Shown piece after piece: positions 1-7,856 of a DNA stretch of 64,000 bases. Made by a program: the position numbers and the translations under genes. The stretch covers positions 1 to 64,000 of the forward strand of contig CAUWGX010000008.1 in NCBI GenBank assembly GCA_963558565.1, given 5' to 3'. Position 1 is the first letter of the stretch. Each line of letters opens with the position of its first letter. Under the pieces are notes generated by a model. The model searched no databases and was not told where the DNA came from. It worked only from the letters and a program-made list of their open reading frames with translations. This DNA is from Atopostipes sp963558565 (GTDB lineage: Bacteria; Bacillota; Bacilli; Lactobacillales; Carnobacteriaceae_A).

Positions 1-149
1 TTGGATTAACTTCCCGCGGTGAGCTTCCACCGACACGATAATTGGATTAACTTCCCGCGGTGAGCTTCCACCGACACGATAATTGGATTAACTTCCGGCA
101 GCGAGCTTCCACCGACACGATAATTGGATTAACTTCCAGTAACAGCTTT
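1..149. repeat. Family A 41-bp tandem repeat array, copy 1
   Basis: Three full 41-bp units begin at 1, 42 and 83, and a diverged terminal part-unit begins at 124. Units start TTGGATTAACTTCC and end CGACACGATAA. The first two are identical; the third differs around the central GC-rich part. Most units contain a short dyad (CGGTG...CACCG). The window starts exactly at a unit boundary, so the array may continue upstream. It lies downstream of the maltodextrin operon, and a second array of the same family and orientation lies upstream of that operon at 4950. No ORF crosses it. Confidence 0.95.
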
Positions 150-222
150 CTCCTCTAAAAACCAAAAGATTTATAAAAATAATGGCTACTGCTCTCTGGC
201 CTCTTTCAAATAAACCACAAGA

Positions 223-1044
223 TTATTTTGATTTTAATTTCTCATCATTAAACTGCGTTTTAGCATAAACAATTACTAACATGATCAGCAACCCAAGTGT
301 TTGAATAGTTACCATCCACACAATATCGAAATGAATCACCCCGAATAAAGTAGCTAAAATGGTAGGTAAAGAAAGCAAATTAACCACTAGATTCACAGTT
401 TCTTTGTACGTCGTAATAGACGTTAAATGACTGTTCTTCGTTAAATAAAGGAAAAATGATGCGCCCAAAATAATCAATAACGTCATCACCAATAGGAAAG
501 AAGAAATCATAAAAGTAAAGAAAGCGACAACAAACGCTTGATTTTGAACAAACCACTGTCTACTCAATGCATTTAAAGCTTCTTTTTGATTTTGAATATG
601 TTTTAAGGAGAAATCCTCTGTGTAAGGAATCTTAGCGGTTGGTGCCCCTTCTTCTTTGATTATAAATTCATGTTGATTAAATAATAGGATATTCTCTTCA
701 TTCATTAACGCCTCTTCTTGGTGGACTCCTCCAGCAACTGTACCGTAGTCATTATTAAATATAAAAGGGGCTGCTACAATCATTTCACCCTTATGGTAAT
801 CGGCTTTTTTTAATTCAGTCAAGGGTTGTTCTTCCAAAACATTCAATATATTTGGATAGAAATTTTCGATCGGATAGGTGTCCCTTTGAGCAAAATTGAG
901 AGTTACCGGAATCGTCATTAAGGCATTTAGAAACAGTAATACAAGAATTAGTTTCGGCCAAGAAAGCTGCTGTCGTCGAAGAAAAGCTGTTATTGGTGTC
1001 CATATACTTTTAAAATAATTGATTGGAAATAAATTTGTATTCAC
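223..1044 (-). CDS. DUF1189 family membrane protein of the maltodextrin operon (YvdJ-like)
   Basis: Predicted membrane protein of 273 residues, last gene of the malEFG operon. One membrane segment lies near residues 30-50 and several more in the C-terminal third (about 168-265), with a soluble extracytoplasmic domain between them. This layout and the position after MalG match B. subtilis YvdJ and the DUF1189 family, whose function is not established. The start is GTG, preceded by AGGA at eight-base spacing. A role accessory to maltodextrin uptake is inferred only from operon position. The 222 bases downstream hold repeat array A and no gene. Confidence 0.85.
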   Translation of the reverse strand: MNTNLFPINYFKSIWTPITAFLRRQQLSWPKLILVLLFLNALMTIPVTLNFAQRDTYPIENFYPNILNVLEEQPLTELKKADYHKGEMIVAAPFIFNNDYGTVAGGVHQEEALMNEENILLFNQHEFIIKEEGAPTAKIPYTEDFSLKHIQNQKEALNALSRQWFVQNQAFVVAFFTFMISSFLLVMTLLIILGASFFLYLTKNSHLTSITTYKETVNLVVNLLSLPTILATLFGVIHFDIVWMVTIQTLGLLIMLVIVYAKTQFNDEKLKSK

Positions 1045-1086
1045 TCATATCGTCCTATCTACATTTTCTCAAGCTCAAGTATTGCG

Positions 1087-1941
1087 TTAACCTTTTGTTC
1101 CCCCTGCGGTTAATCCTGAGACGAAATGTTTCTGTAAATAAAAGAACATTAACGAAATAGGTAATGCGATCAACAAGGCACCTGCTGCAAACAAGGCCAC
1201 TTTCTGCTCGCGTGGGTTGTTGATGAAAGTTTGCAAGCCAACGGCTACCAAATAATTTGCAGGCGAGCGTAATAGGAATCGCGCCAACATAAACTCTCCA
1301 AATGGTGCCATAAATGCCCATAAAGCTTGAACCGCAATCATTGGTCGGACTAAGGGTAACACAATTTGCCAAAAAGTACGGATATGTCCTGCCCCATCCA
1401 AACGTGCCGACTCATCTAATTCAATAGGCACCGTATCAAAATAACCTTTCATTAACCATGTATTCATTGGAATTCCGCCACCGATGTAGATAAATGTTAA
1501 GAACCAGTGCTGATCTAAACCACCAACTAATAATCCCATAACATAAAAAGCGGTTAATGCCGCAATGGTAGGAACCATTTGCACGACTAAAAAAAAGATT
1601 AAGGACTGTTTTCTACCCGCAAAACGATAACGACTATACGCATAACCCGCTAAGGTGATCGCTGCAACTTGAATGACCATGGTTGTTGTAGCTACTTTTA
1701 GTGTATTCAAATACCAATTACCATAAAAAGTTTCTGTGAACAGTCTTGTAAAATTATCCAAAGTCCAAGGACCTGCAAAACTTAAATCAAAGGCCATAAT
1801 ATTTCGCGACTGAAAAGCGGTCGTCAGTGTAATCAGCAAAGGATAAATCACGATGACTGACAATATCATTAAATATAAATAAGTAAAAAACTTTGTTAGT
1901 CTTCTTTTATTTTTTTGACTTCTTCTGTTCTTTTTAGTCAT
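1087..1941 (-). CDS. malG: Maltodextrin ABC transporter permease MalG
   Basis: Inner permease of a carbohydrate (CUT1) ABC importer. It has six predicted transmembrane segments and the cytoplasmic EAA loop (residues read ELDESARLDGAG), which docks on the ATPase. I place the start at the ATG at 1941, because GGAGG lies ten bases upstream. A longer reading to 1986 adds 15 residues without a ribosome binding site and runs into malF. The gene follows malF with a four-base gap, so the two are translationally linked. No ATPase gene (MsmX/MalK) is in the operon, so a shared ATPase encoded elsewhere is expected, as in B. subtilis. Confidence 0.95.
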   Translation of the reverse strand: MTKKNRRSQKNKRRLTKFFTYLYLMILSVIVIYPLLITLTTAFQSRNIMAFDLSFAGPWTLDNFTRLFTETFYGNWYLNTLKVATTTMVIQVAAITLAGYAYSRYRFAGRKQSLIFFLVVQMVPTIAALTAFYVMGLLVGGLDQHWFLTFIYIGGGIPMNTWLMKGYFDTVPIELDESARLDGAGHIRTFWQIVLPLVRPMIAVQALWAFMAPFGEFMLARFLLRSPANYLVAVGLQTFINNPREQKVALFAAGALLIALPISLMFFYLQKHFVSGLTAGGTKG

Positions 1942-1945
1942 ATGC

Positions 1946-3283
1946 TTAATCCTCCATTTGGAATGCACGAGAACGGCTAAACACAAACATTGATATCGTA
2001 ATCACTACTATTGATATAAAAATTGTGACTGCCGCAGCCACATTATATTGCGGAGATTGCCCTGTTGTCAGTTTGTAAATCCATGAAATTAAAATATCCG
2101 TTGATCCTGCTCCACTCCCTACACTTCCAGGCCCGCCTTCATTAAAGAGGTAGATCATATTGAAATTATTAAAATTTCCTGTATATTGTGTGACAAAAAT
2201 GGGCGCAGCTACCGCAAAAATATGAGGTAAAGTAATGTAACGGAATTTTTGTATAGCTGTTCCTCCATCAATTGAGGCCGCTTCATACCAATCATTTGGA
2301 ATTGATTGTAAAATACCGGTGACTAGTACATAAATATATGGATAACCTAACCATCCTTGAATCAAAATGATCGCTACTTTTGTCCAAAACGGATTGGTTT
2401 TCCAAGCCAAAGCGGGTATTTTCATGAAAGGAATGAGTGAATTCAGAAACGGAATAACTTGCTCATTAATCGCTCCAATACTTGGATTAAACATATTCGA
2501 GAACGTCAAAATTGAAATAAATGCTGGCACTGCCCAAGGTAAAAGCAGTATCACCCCAAAGAAACGTTTCCCTCTAATAAATGATTGGTTCATTACAATC
2601 GCAGTAAAAATACCTATAATTAATTGTAAAGTAGTGGCCATCACCGTCCAAATCACCGTCCAAGATAAAACAGAAACAAAAGTATCCCGATAAGTACTAA
2701 GTGTAAAGATGCTTGTAAAAGTTTCTAGCCCGGTCCAATCAATGAGCGTTGCTGGTGGTATATGATAAAAGTTGTAGTTCGTAAACGCCAAAAATAATGT
2801 CACAGCAACGGGAAAGATAATTGTAAATAACATAATAAGATAAGCGGGCACAGTCAATAAATAAGGGAAGCCTCCATCAAACACATTCTTTATAATTTCT
2901 TTTGCCGAACGATTCACGTTTTTTGGGTTTAATGCATTCATTTTTGCAATTTTATTGGCATCCAAAATTTGTGCACCATAAAAGATCAAGAAAACAACCA
3001 TGATTAATAGCTGTAAGACCCCTTCAATCAGTAAGAAAAGTGAGTGGTCCTCTCTAGGTGTTGTTCCTAAAGTAATAAACCCTTCGATAGCTCCCGCTCC
3101 AAATACAACCATTTCAATAAAAAATAGTAGAAGCAGTCCTAAAAATAAAATTCCTTTTAGTGTTTGCTGATTATAAAACTGACCGAATCCAGGAATGACA
3201 GATAACCAAGTCGCTTTTTTTATCCGTTTTTTATCGGCTGCTGAATATTCTACTTTTGTATTTTCTGTTGCCGTATCATCCAC
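1946..3283 (-). CDS. malF: Maltodextrin ABC transporter permease MalF
   Basis: Permease partner of MalG. An N-terminal extension carries a PGFGQFYN motif and two or more membrane helices, as in Bacillus MdxF. A standard six-helix permease core follows, with an EAA loop (EAASIDGG) near the C-terminus. I choose the GTG at 3283, which has AAAGGAG ten bases upstream. The longest reading starts at 3358 but adds 25 residues that overlap the malE-malF intergenic hairpin and lack a ribosome binding site. The protein is then 445 residues. Substrate specificity for maltodextrin is inferred from similarity of gene order to mdxEFG-yvdJ. Confidence 0.93.
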   Translation of the reverse strand: MDDTATENTKVEYSAADKKRIKKATWLSVIPGFGQFYNQQTLKGILFLGLLLLFFIEMVVFGAGAIEGFITLGTTPREDHSLFLLIEGVLQLLIMVVFLIFYGAQILDANKIAKMNALNPKNVNRSAKEIIKNVFDGGFPYLLTVPAYLIMLFTIIFPVAVTLFLAFTNYNFYHIPPATLIDWTGLETFTSIFTLSTYRDTFVSVLSWTVIWTVMATTLQLIIGIFTAIVMNQSFIRGKRFFGVILLLPWAVPAFISILTFSNMFNPSIGAINEQVIPFLNSLIPFMKIPALAWKTNPFWTKVAIILIQGWLGYPYIYVLVTGILQSIPNDWYEAASIDGGTAIQKFRYITLPHIFAVAAPIFVTQYTGNFNNFNMIYLFNEGGPGSVGSGAGSTDILISWIYKLTTGQSPQYNVAAAVTIFISIVVITISMFVFSRSRAFQMED

Positions 3284-3329
3284 TACAATCAACTCCTTTT
3301 TCACTGAAACTATAAGCCATTTAAGAATG

Positions 3330-3359
3330 TTTGACGGAAAAATCTCTTTCTCCGTCAAA
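3330..3359 (-). promoter_or_regulatory. Intercistronic hairpin between malE and malF
   Basis: A perfect 9-bp inverted repeat (TTTGACGGA at 3330-3338 and TCCGTCAAA at 3351-3359) with a 12-base loop lies between the malE stop and the malF start. No U-tract follows on the minus strand. It is therefore more likely an mRNA-stabilising or partial-termination element that raises binding protein over permease, as is common in binding-protein operons. That role is inference. Confidence 0.7.
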
Positions 3360-3402
3360 CCCTCGCAATTATAAATGATTTTTATGCTGTTCTATTGCTG
3401 GA

Positions 3403-4689
3403 CTAATAGGTTTGTTCAATATTCTGTTCAATAATCTCAACCGTATCATTTGCTGCTTCTTCCGGTGTTTTATTTCCTGATCCGGCGTCAAACATCATCG
3501 TTTCAGCGCCTGTCCATACTTCTGCCATTTCTGGAATATTAGGCATTGGTATCGAGTTATTGTATTGTTCAATGACGGCCATTGATAGTTCATCTGATCC
3601 ATCTTCAAGAATCGTGTCTCTAGCTTGTTGGTTCGCTGGGACTTCTCCTCTGTAATCAGTATGTTGTAATGTTTGGTTGGCTTCGTTAGTCACATATTCT
3701 AACCATTGTTCAGCTACCTCTGCATTTTCAGTATAACTACTAACCGCCCAAGCTTTACCCCCAGCAAACGGTGCATATTCTTCACCATTTGGAAGTGTTG
3801 GAATAGCACTTACTGTAAAATCGAGACCCGAATTACGGTACTCTTCAACTTCCCAAGGGCCTCCAATAATAGCGGCAGTATCTCCACTTGTAAATGATTG
3901 GTTGATAAAGTCACCAGAGCTTGTCACGTCTAACATACCTTCTGGCCATACATCTTGGAACCAAGTGGTTGCATATTCAATTCCTTCAATAGCTTCTGGT
4001 GTATTTAACCCTACATCACTTGTGTCGGTCCCATCTTCACCAAAGACATATCCACCAAAACCTGCAACTAAACCATATGAATTGTAGAAATCTACCCAGT
4101 TGGCTAAGAAACCAACATTCGTTCCTTCTTCATTGGCAAAAGCGAACTGATCATCTTGTGCCAATGCTTCTAAGTCTTCAAAAATTTCAGGAATTTCATT
4201 GATTACTTCATTATTTGTGTACATCACTAAAGACTCAATCACAAATGGATAAGCAAATTGTTCGTTGTTTACAGTAACTTGTTGGACATCTGTTTCATCA
4301 TAACGCCCATCCTCAGGCAGTGTAACAGGGGTTAAGTGACCTTGTTGACCAAGTCCCCCTACACGATCATAAGGAGCTATAAATACGTCTGGAGCTAAAC
4401 CCGAGGGTCCATCGAGGGGCAAAGCTTCTAATGTATCAAACATATCGCCTTCTGTAATTTCAATACTGACTCCTGTTTCTTCTTCAAACGCTGGAGCAAT
4501 TTCCTCAACGAAATCTGTATAGTTGGGATCGATACCCACTTCTAAGACCTCGCCATTCCCATCGCCTCCTGCGTCCGTGTCTTCATTCCCACCAGTTTCC
4601 TCTCCGCCCCCACCACAAGCTGCTAAAACAATTGCAGAAGTCGCTGTAACAAGACCTAAAGCATATTTTTTCCATTTCTTTTTGTTCAT
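3403..4689 (-). CDS. malE: Maltodextrin-binding lipoprotein (extracellular solute-binding protein)
   Basis: Substrate-binding protein of the importer, family 1 extracellular solute-binding. The signal peptide is MNKKKWKKYALGLV-type with lipobox LAAC, so Cys25 should be lipidated and anchor the protein outside the membrane. A Gly/Glu/Asp-rich linker follows. The mature part (about 400 residues) is typical of MalE/MdxE proteins, including the ligand-cleft region reading FAGGKAWAVSSYT. It is the first gene of the operon, with GGAGGA just upstream of the ATG and two cre-like sites further upstream. Maltodextrin as ligand is inferred from the accompanying DUF1189 gene. Confidence 0.95.
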   Translation of the reverse strand: MNKKKWKKYALGLVTATSAIVLAACGGGGEETGGNEDTDAGGDGNGEVLEVGIDPNYTDFVEEIAPAFEEETGVSIEITEGDMFDTLEALPLDGPSGLAPDVFIAPYDRVGGLGQQGHLTPVTLPEDGRYDETDVQQVTVNNEQFAYPFVIESLVMYTNNEVINEIPEIFEDLEALAQDDQFAFANEEGTNVGFLANWVDFYNSYGLVAGFGGYVFGEDGTDTSDVGLNTPEAIEGIEYATTWFQDVWPEGMLDVTSSGDFINQSFTSGDTAAIIGGPWEVEEYRNSGLDFTVSAIPTLPNGEEYAPFAGGKAWAVSSYTENAEVAEQWLEYVTNEANQTLQHTDYRGEVPANQQARDTILEDGSDELSMAVIEQYNNSIPMPNIPEMAEVWTGAETMMFDAGSGNKTPEEAANDTVEIIEQNIEQTY

Positions 4690-4717
4690 TCCTTACTCCT
4701 CCTTGTGTAACATTTAT

Positions 4718-4731
4718 TGTAAGTGTTTACA
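4718..4731 (-). promoter_or_regulatory. cre-like operator upstream of malE
   Basis: TGTAAGTGTTTACA is a palindrome (TGTAA....TTACA) and differs from the CcpA cre consensus TGWAARCGYTWNCW at one position. It lies about 30 bases upstream of the malE start, where a bound repressor would block the promoter. CcpA or a LacI-family MalR could bind it; sequence alone cannot separate them. Confidence 0.6.
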
Positions 4732-4762
4732 TAATTATATTGTTCCACAATCCACTTTCTTT

Positions 4763-4776
4763 TGCAACCGTTTTCG
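4763..4776 (-). promoter_or_regulatory. Second cre/LacI-type operator upstream of malE
   Basis: Read on the minus strand, CGAAAACGGTTGCA fits the cre consensus with two mismatches. Together with the palindrome at 4718 it suggests sugar-dependent control of the operon by a LacI/CcpA-family protein. No regulator gene lies within the operon in this window. Confidence 0.5.
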
Positions 4777-4949
4777 TTTTAATTTCTCTCATTCTTTTAT
4801 TTTTGTGGGTTTAGAACGAAATTCCTTGGCACAGCAAGAACTGTAGAACTTAAAAATATACAATATGGGTTAAGCAACAACCGCTATACCAAACATTTCA
4901 TCTATAAGGATAAGCATTATGTCTGAGGTTATTTTTACTAGGAAGATAA

Positions 4950-5056
4950 TTGGATTAACTTCCGGCGGCGAGCTTCCACCGAGACGATAATTGGATGAAC
5001 TTCCCGCGGCGAGCTTCTAGCGCGACGATAAATGGATTAACGTTTCGCAACAATCT
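4950..5056. repeat. Family A 41-bp tandem repeat array, copy 2
   Basis: Two full 41-bp units start at 4950 and 4991, and a degenerate terminal unit starts at 5032. They share TTGGAT.AACTTCC, CGAGCTTC and CGACGATAA-type blocks with the array at 1-149 and have the same orientation. Both arrays end with a diverged part-unit that keeps TGGATTAAC and a CTTTCTC/CTTCTC-like tail. The array lies between the divergent malE promoter and the tRNA-Leu promoter. The remaining part of 4777-4949 shows no gene. Confidence 0.93.
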
Positions 5057-5138
5057 TCTCTCTACAGGATAAAATATTCTATAACAATAAATTCCTTCCC
5101 TTTTATTTCTCGCAAATGAATATCAAAATAACTTTGAA

Positions 5139-5167
5139 TTGACAGAATTTCGAAATACTGTTATTAT
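5139..5167 (+). promoter_or_regulatory. Promoter of tRNA-Leu
   Basis: TTGACA at 5139-5144 and TATTAT at 5162-5167 with 17-bp spacing, a near-consensus sigma-A promoter. Transcription would start about 15 bases before the tRNA 5' end. Confidence 0.85.
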
Positions 5168-5188
5168 ATATCATGCAGCTACAATATA

Positions 5189-5273
5189 GCGCACATGGCG
5201 GAATGGTAGACGCGCCAGCTTGAGGGGCTGGTGGGGAGATTTCCCTGTGGAAGTTCGAGTCTTCTTGTGCGCA
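5189..5273 (+). tRNA. tRNA-Leu (anticodon GAG)
   Basis: An 85-nt class II tRNA. The acceptor arms GCGCACA (5189-5195) and TGTGCGC (5266-5272) pair perfectly, and the discriminator is A. The anticodon arm is CCAGC-TTGAGGG-GCTGG, giving GAG. A variable arm and a TTCGAGT T-loop are present. The 3' CCA is not encoded. It is a lone tRNA gene with its own promoter and a hairpin directly downstream. Confidence 0.95.
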
Positions 5274-5283
5274 TAAAAATATG

Positions 5284-5376
5284 AAAAACCAATGGCTTAA
5301 GGAATGCCCTACAAAAAATAGACCCCACTCTATTTTATAGCATGCAGGATTTCCTTTTACGCCATTGGTTTTTTAT
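5284..5376 (+). terminator. Very long hairpin/terminator after tRNA-Leu
   Basis: AAAAACCAATGGC (5284-5296) pairs with GCCATTGGTTTTT (5361-5373). Further pairing continues inward in steps: GGAA/TTCC, TGC/GCA, CTA/TAG and AAAATAGA/TCTATTTT. The whole is a roughly 90-nt imperfect hairpin ending in a T-run. It can act as intrinsic terminator for the tRNA, but it is much longer than needed (see findings). Confidence 0.8.
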
Positions 5377-5452
5377 TCATTAAGGTTATTACTTGAATGA
5401 TCCGCTTAAAAAAGCGAAAATAGAATTACTATTTATGAAGGAGGAATTTTGC

Positions 5453-5827
5453 ATGAAAAGTTTACATACTTGTGTGCGTGTAAAAGATTTGGATAAATCA
5501 TTGGCTTTCTACAAAGATGCTTTTGGTTATGAAGAATCGCGTCGTCTTGATTATCCAGAATATGAGTTTACTCTCGTCTACTTAACCCTACCTGGTGAGG
5601 ATTATGAGCTAGAGTTAACTTATAATTATGACCAAGAAGAACCTTATGATTTAGGGAATGGTTATGGACATATTGCCCTAGGAGTCGAAGATTTAGAAGG
5701 TAAGCATCAAGAACTTACAGATAAAGGTTACGAGGTCACCGATTTAACCGAGTTATCTGACGGAGCGGCTTCGTATTTCTTTGCGATTGACCCAGATGGT
5801 TACAAGATCGAAGTTATAAAAGTTTAA
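5453..5827 (+). CDS. gloA: Lactoylglutathione lyase (glyoxalase I)
   Basis: VOC-fold enzyme of 124 residues that isomerises the hemithioacetal of methylglyoxal and a thiol (glutathione in classical enzymes) to S-lactoylglutathione. The expected metal ligands are present at His5, Glu54, His73 and Glu120, matching the H/E/H/E pattern of E. coli GloA (135 residues). The start is the ATG with GGAGGA upstream; a reading from 5393 adds 20 residues without support. A glutathione reductase gene at 36.5-37.9 kb is consistent with glutathione use in this organism. The gene is monocistronic, with a terminator just downstream. Confidence 0.95.
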   Translation: MKSLHTCVRVKDLDKSLAFYKDAFGYEESRRLDYPEYEFTLVYLTLPGEDYELELTYNYDQEEPYDLGNGYGHIALGVEDLEGKHQELTDKGYEVTDLTELSDGAASYFFAIDPDGYKIEVIKV

Positions 5828-5839
5828 ATCTCTTATCTG

Positions 5840-5867
5840 CTAGCACAATTTGTTTGTGCTAGTTTTT
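5840..5867 (+). terminator. Terminator of gloA
   Basis: CTAGCACAA (5840-5848) pairs with TTGTGCTAG (5854-5862) and is followed by TTTTT. Confidence 0.9.
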
Positions 5868-5895
5868 CATTTCATAAAATAAGCCAAAAAAATAA

Positions 5896-5925
5896 GAAAA
5901 GCCCCTTTCCGTGGGGGCTTTTCTT
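5896..5925 (+). terminator. Second strong hairpin downstream of gloA
   Basis: GAAAAGCCCC (5896-5905) pairs with GGGGCTTTTC (5913-5922) and is followed by TTT. It is a strong stem with a 7-base loop. It lies immediately ahead of a ribosome binding site and the short ORF at 5950. It could therefore be a bidirectional terminator or a leader attenuator for that ORF. Confidence 0.7.
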
Positions 5926-5949
5926 TGTAGAAAGGAGATGATTAAAAAT

Positions 5950-6057
5950 ATGAAAAGTAAATTAGTTATATTCACTAACTCTTACTTCACTTATAATGAT
6001 ACCGCATTCTGTAAGCGTTGTCAACAAAGAAAACATAATTCTTCTTTCTTTGATTAA
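5950..6057 (+). CDS. Possible small protein of 35 residues with CxxC motif
   Basis: A 35-codon ORF preceded by AAAGGAG twelve bases before its ATG. An in-frame ATG directly after the GGAG is an alternative start. The product is Lys/Arg-rich near the C-terminus and contains CKRC, which could bind metal or form a disulfide. I do not recognise the family. It lies between two hairpins and the convergent sprT-like gene. The ribosome binding site and CxxC motif support coding, but the short length does not exclude chance. Confidence 0.4.
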   Translation: MKSKLVIFTNSYFTYNDTAFCKRCQQRKHNSSFFD

Positions 6058-6114
6058 TAAAAACAACTTATTAAGAGGATAAACGCCGTGGTTATACTCT
6101 TCTTTGGAGATAAT

Positions 6115-6588
6115 TTATTTTAATTTTTTTATTTCTTTCTGGCCTTCCAGACTAAAAATTCCTTTACAATGCGCACAAACAAATTTTTGAGTATTAAAGC
6201 GACGTTTTCGATAAATTTGCATTGCGCACCCTTGGCATATATAAAGCCAGCGAGTGACTTTTTCTTGTTGGCTTTCAATCGAAGGCGTATAACGTAGACC
6301 CTGTACTTTACGCAATAACTCTTTAAATTCCATATCTGCATGCCGGTAACCCTTCCCCGCGAGATGTAGATGATAATGACAGAGTTCGTGTTTAATAATT
6401 CCACCCAATACCTCTTCCCCAAAAACTTCTAATATTTTTGGATTAAAATCTAAATGATGTGTTTCTAAATGATAACGCCCACCAGTTGTGCGTAAGCGCT
6501 GATTAAAAGTCGCTTGATGTTCAAATGGTTGGTTAAAATATGTATTCGAAATTGATTGCACAAAGGCTTGTAGTTCCTTTTGATTCAT
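6115..6588 (-). CDS. SprT-like zinc metalloprotease-fold protein (YdcK-like)
   Basis: 157-residue SprT family protein. The HExxH zinc site reads HELCH (His67, Glu68, His71) in a predicted helix. A C-terminal zinc ribbon has Cys118/Cys121 and Cys138/Cys141. Length and architecture match Bacillus YdcK and Lactobacillales SprT-like proteins, whose physiological role is not established; the eukaryotic relative Spartan is a DNA-protein crosslink protease. The start ATG has GGGAGCG nearby. The gene stands alone, convergent with the small ORF at 5950. Confidence 0.92.
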   Translation of the reverse strand: MNQKELQAFVQSISNTYFNQPFEHQATFNQRLRTTGGRYHLETHHLDFNPKILEVFGEEVLGGIIKHELCHYHLHLAGKGYRHADMEFKELLRKVQGLRYTPSIESQQEKVTRWLYICQGCAMQIYRKRRFNTQKFVCAHCKGIFSLEGQKEIKKLK

Positions 6589-6622
6589 AATGACGCTCCC
6601 ATTTCCTGATATTTTCAGATTT

Positions 6623-6645
6623 AAATGGCTATGAAAAAGCCATTT
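6623..6645. other. Hairpin between sprT-like gene and ykvI-like gene
   Basis: AAATGGCT (6623-6630) and AGCCATTT (6638-6645) form an 8-bp stem with a 7-base loop upstream of the sprT-like start. There is no U-tract on either strand strong enough to call a terminator. It may be an operator or leader hairpin. Confidence 0.35.
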
Positions 6646-6675
6646 ATTTATTGTAAATCGCTTAAGAATAAAAAC

Positions 6676-6725
6676 AACTCCTTTCCGACAAGTATAAAAA
6701 ATATTTATAGCCGCCGAAAGGAGTT
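6676..6725 (-). terminator. Terminator-like hairpin of ykvI-like gene
   Basis: AACTCCTTTC (6676-6685) and GAAAGGAGTT (6716-6725) pair around a 30-base loop. On the minus strand the stem is followed by GTTTTTA, consistent with termination of the upstream transporter gene. Confidence 0.7.
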
Positions 6726-6794
6726 CATATGATCATTATTTTATAAGAAATATAAATAAAATTAAATCTTCATTCATTCTTCAATGAATGCTTC

Positions 6795-7856
6795 TTAGTT
6801 GTTTGTCGATCTTCTTTTTTGGATCCAACCATAAACCATTACAGCAATGATTAAGATACCAGCATAACCAACAATTGGATAGAAATAAGAGATCAGGTTC
6901 GTGAAACCAAAGAAGCTTAAACCAAAGCCAACAACAACTGAAGCGATTAAGACAACGTTAAATTTCTTCGTTCCTGATTCACCAAAACGCGAAGCGAAGG
7001 AATAAAATAAACTCATTCCTGTACTCCAAATTAACACAAATAGAACGACAGACATCAGTAATCCAGCGATTGGATGGACTTCTTCAGCTAATGCTAGCAT
7101 TGGTAAAGGGTATTGACTGACTTCCTCTACAGCTGCAAATATGGAAAGGTTATTCAATAGAATTAACAAGCCAACACCAATTCCTCCAATAAGACCGCCC
7201 ATTGCTGCCGATTTTTGGTCATCCTCTTCTCCACCGATAACAAAGGCCATTGAAGCGCCAAATGTTATGTTGAAGGCTGCATAGTTAATCGCACTAATCG
7301 TCCATTGTGGCAATGTTGAAGATAAACTACTGGCTACAGGATCTAAAGCTTGAAAAGAATAATCGGTAAATATAAGAATATAGCCACTAATCACTAATAC
7401 GAAGATAATCAAGAAAGGAGTGATCGAACTGATCGCAGAGATCACCTTTTCTGTATCCATCATCCCTACTACAATAAGTAAGACTCCTAAAATCACACTT
7501 CCGAGCCAAACAGGCAGACCGAATTGTTGATTTAAATTAGAGCCTGCGCCTGCTATCATAACGACACCAATCCCAAAGATTGTAATCATCAAAGCAATGT
7601 CAATAATCCGACTTATTATTTTATTGGTAATATTATTAAAGACATCGGTATGTGTTGTCGCATTATAGTGACTTCCTAAATCTAAAAGTACCATGCCGAC
7701 AAAGCCAAATAAAATAGTGGCTACAATCGATCCCGCAATTCCCCAGAGTCCGAAACTGGTGAAATACTGCATAATTTCTTGTCCGGATGCAAATCCAGCT
7801 CCAGTAAAGACTCCCATGAATGCCATCACAATTCTAAATACTTTTTTTCCGTTCAA
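6795..7856 (-). CDS. YkvI-like membrane transporter
   Basis: Integral membrane protein of 353 residues with about ten hydrophobic segments. The N-terminus has the glycine-rich motif GAGFASGQE, typical of the YkvI family in the APC/LeuT-fold superfamily. Substrate is unknown. The start is TTG, supported by GGAGG eight bases upstream; no nearby ATG has a better site. The gene has its own terminator and is separated from carbamate kinase by the arcC terminator, so it is probably not in the allantoin operon. Transport of an amino acid or nitrogen compound would be a guess from the fold. Confidence 0.85.
   Translation of the reverse strand: MNGKKVFRIVMAFMGVFTGAGFASGQEIMQYFTSFGLWGIAGSIVATILFGFVGMVLLDLGSHYNATTHTDVFNNITNKIISRIIDIALMITIFGIGVVMIAGAGSNLNQQFGLPVWLGSVILGVLLIVVGMMDTEKVISAISSITPFLIIFVLVISGYILIFTDYSFQALDPVASSLSSTLPQWTISAINYAAFNITFGASMAFVIGGEEDDQKSAAMGGLIGGIGVGLLILLNNLSIFAAVEEVSQYPLPMLALAEEVHPIAGLLMSVVLFVLIWSTGMSLFYSFASRFGESGTKKFNVVLIASVVVGFGLSFFGFTNLISYFYPIVGYAGILIIAVMVYGWIQKRRSTNN

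Noticed and set aside
1..149. CRISPR-like array
   Set aside because: The whole 41-bp unit repeats, with no unique spacers between constant repeats, and no cas gene is in the window. The same holds for the arrays at 4950, 32081, 45470, 55156 and 61448.
1942..1986. Longer MalG N-terminus
   Set aside because: The extra 15 codons overlap the end of malF and lack a ribosome binding site; the ATG at 1941 has GGAGG.
3284..3358. Longer MalF N-terminus
   Set aside because: The 25 extra codons cover the malE-malF hairpin and have no ribosome binding site; the GTG at 3283 has AAAGGAG.
5189..5452. tRNA-linked integration (att) site of a mobile island
   Set aside because: No integrase, no direct repeat of the tRNA 3' end elsewhere in the window, and the flanking genes look like ordinary chromosome.
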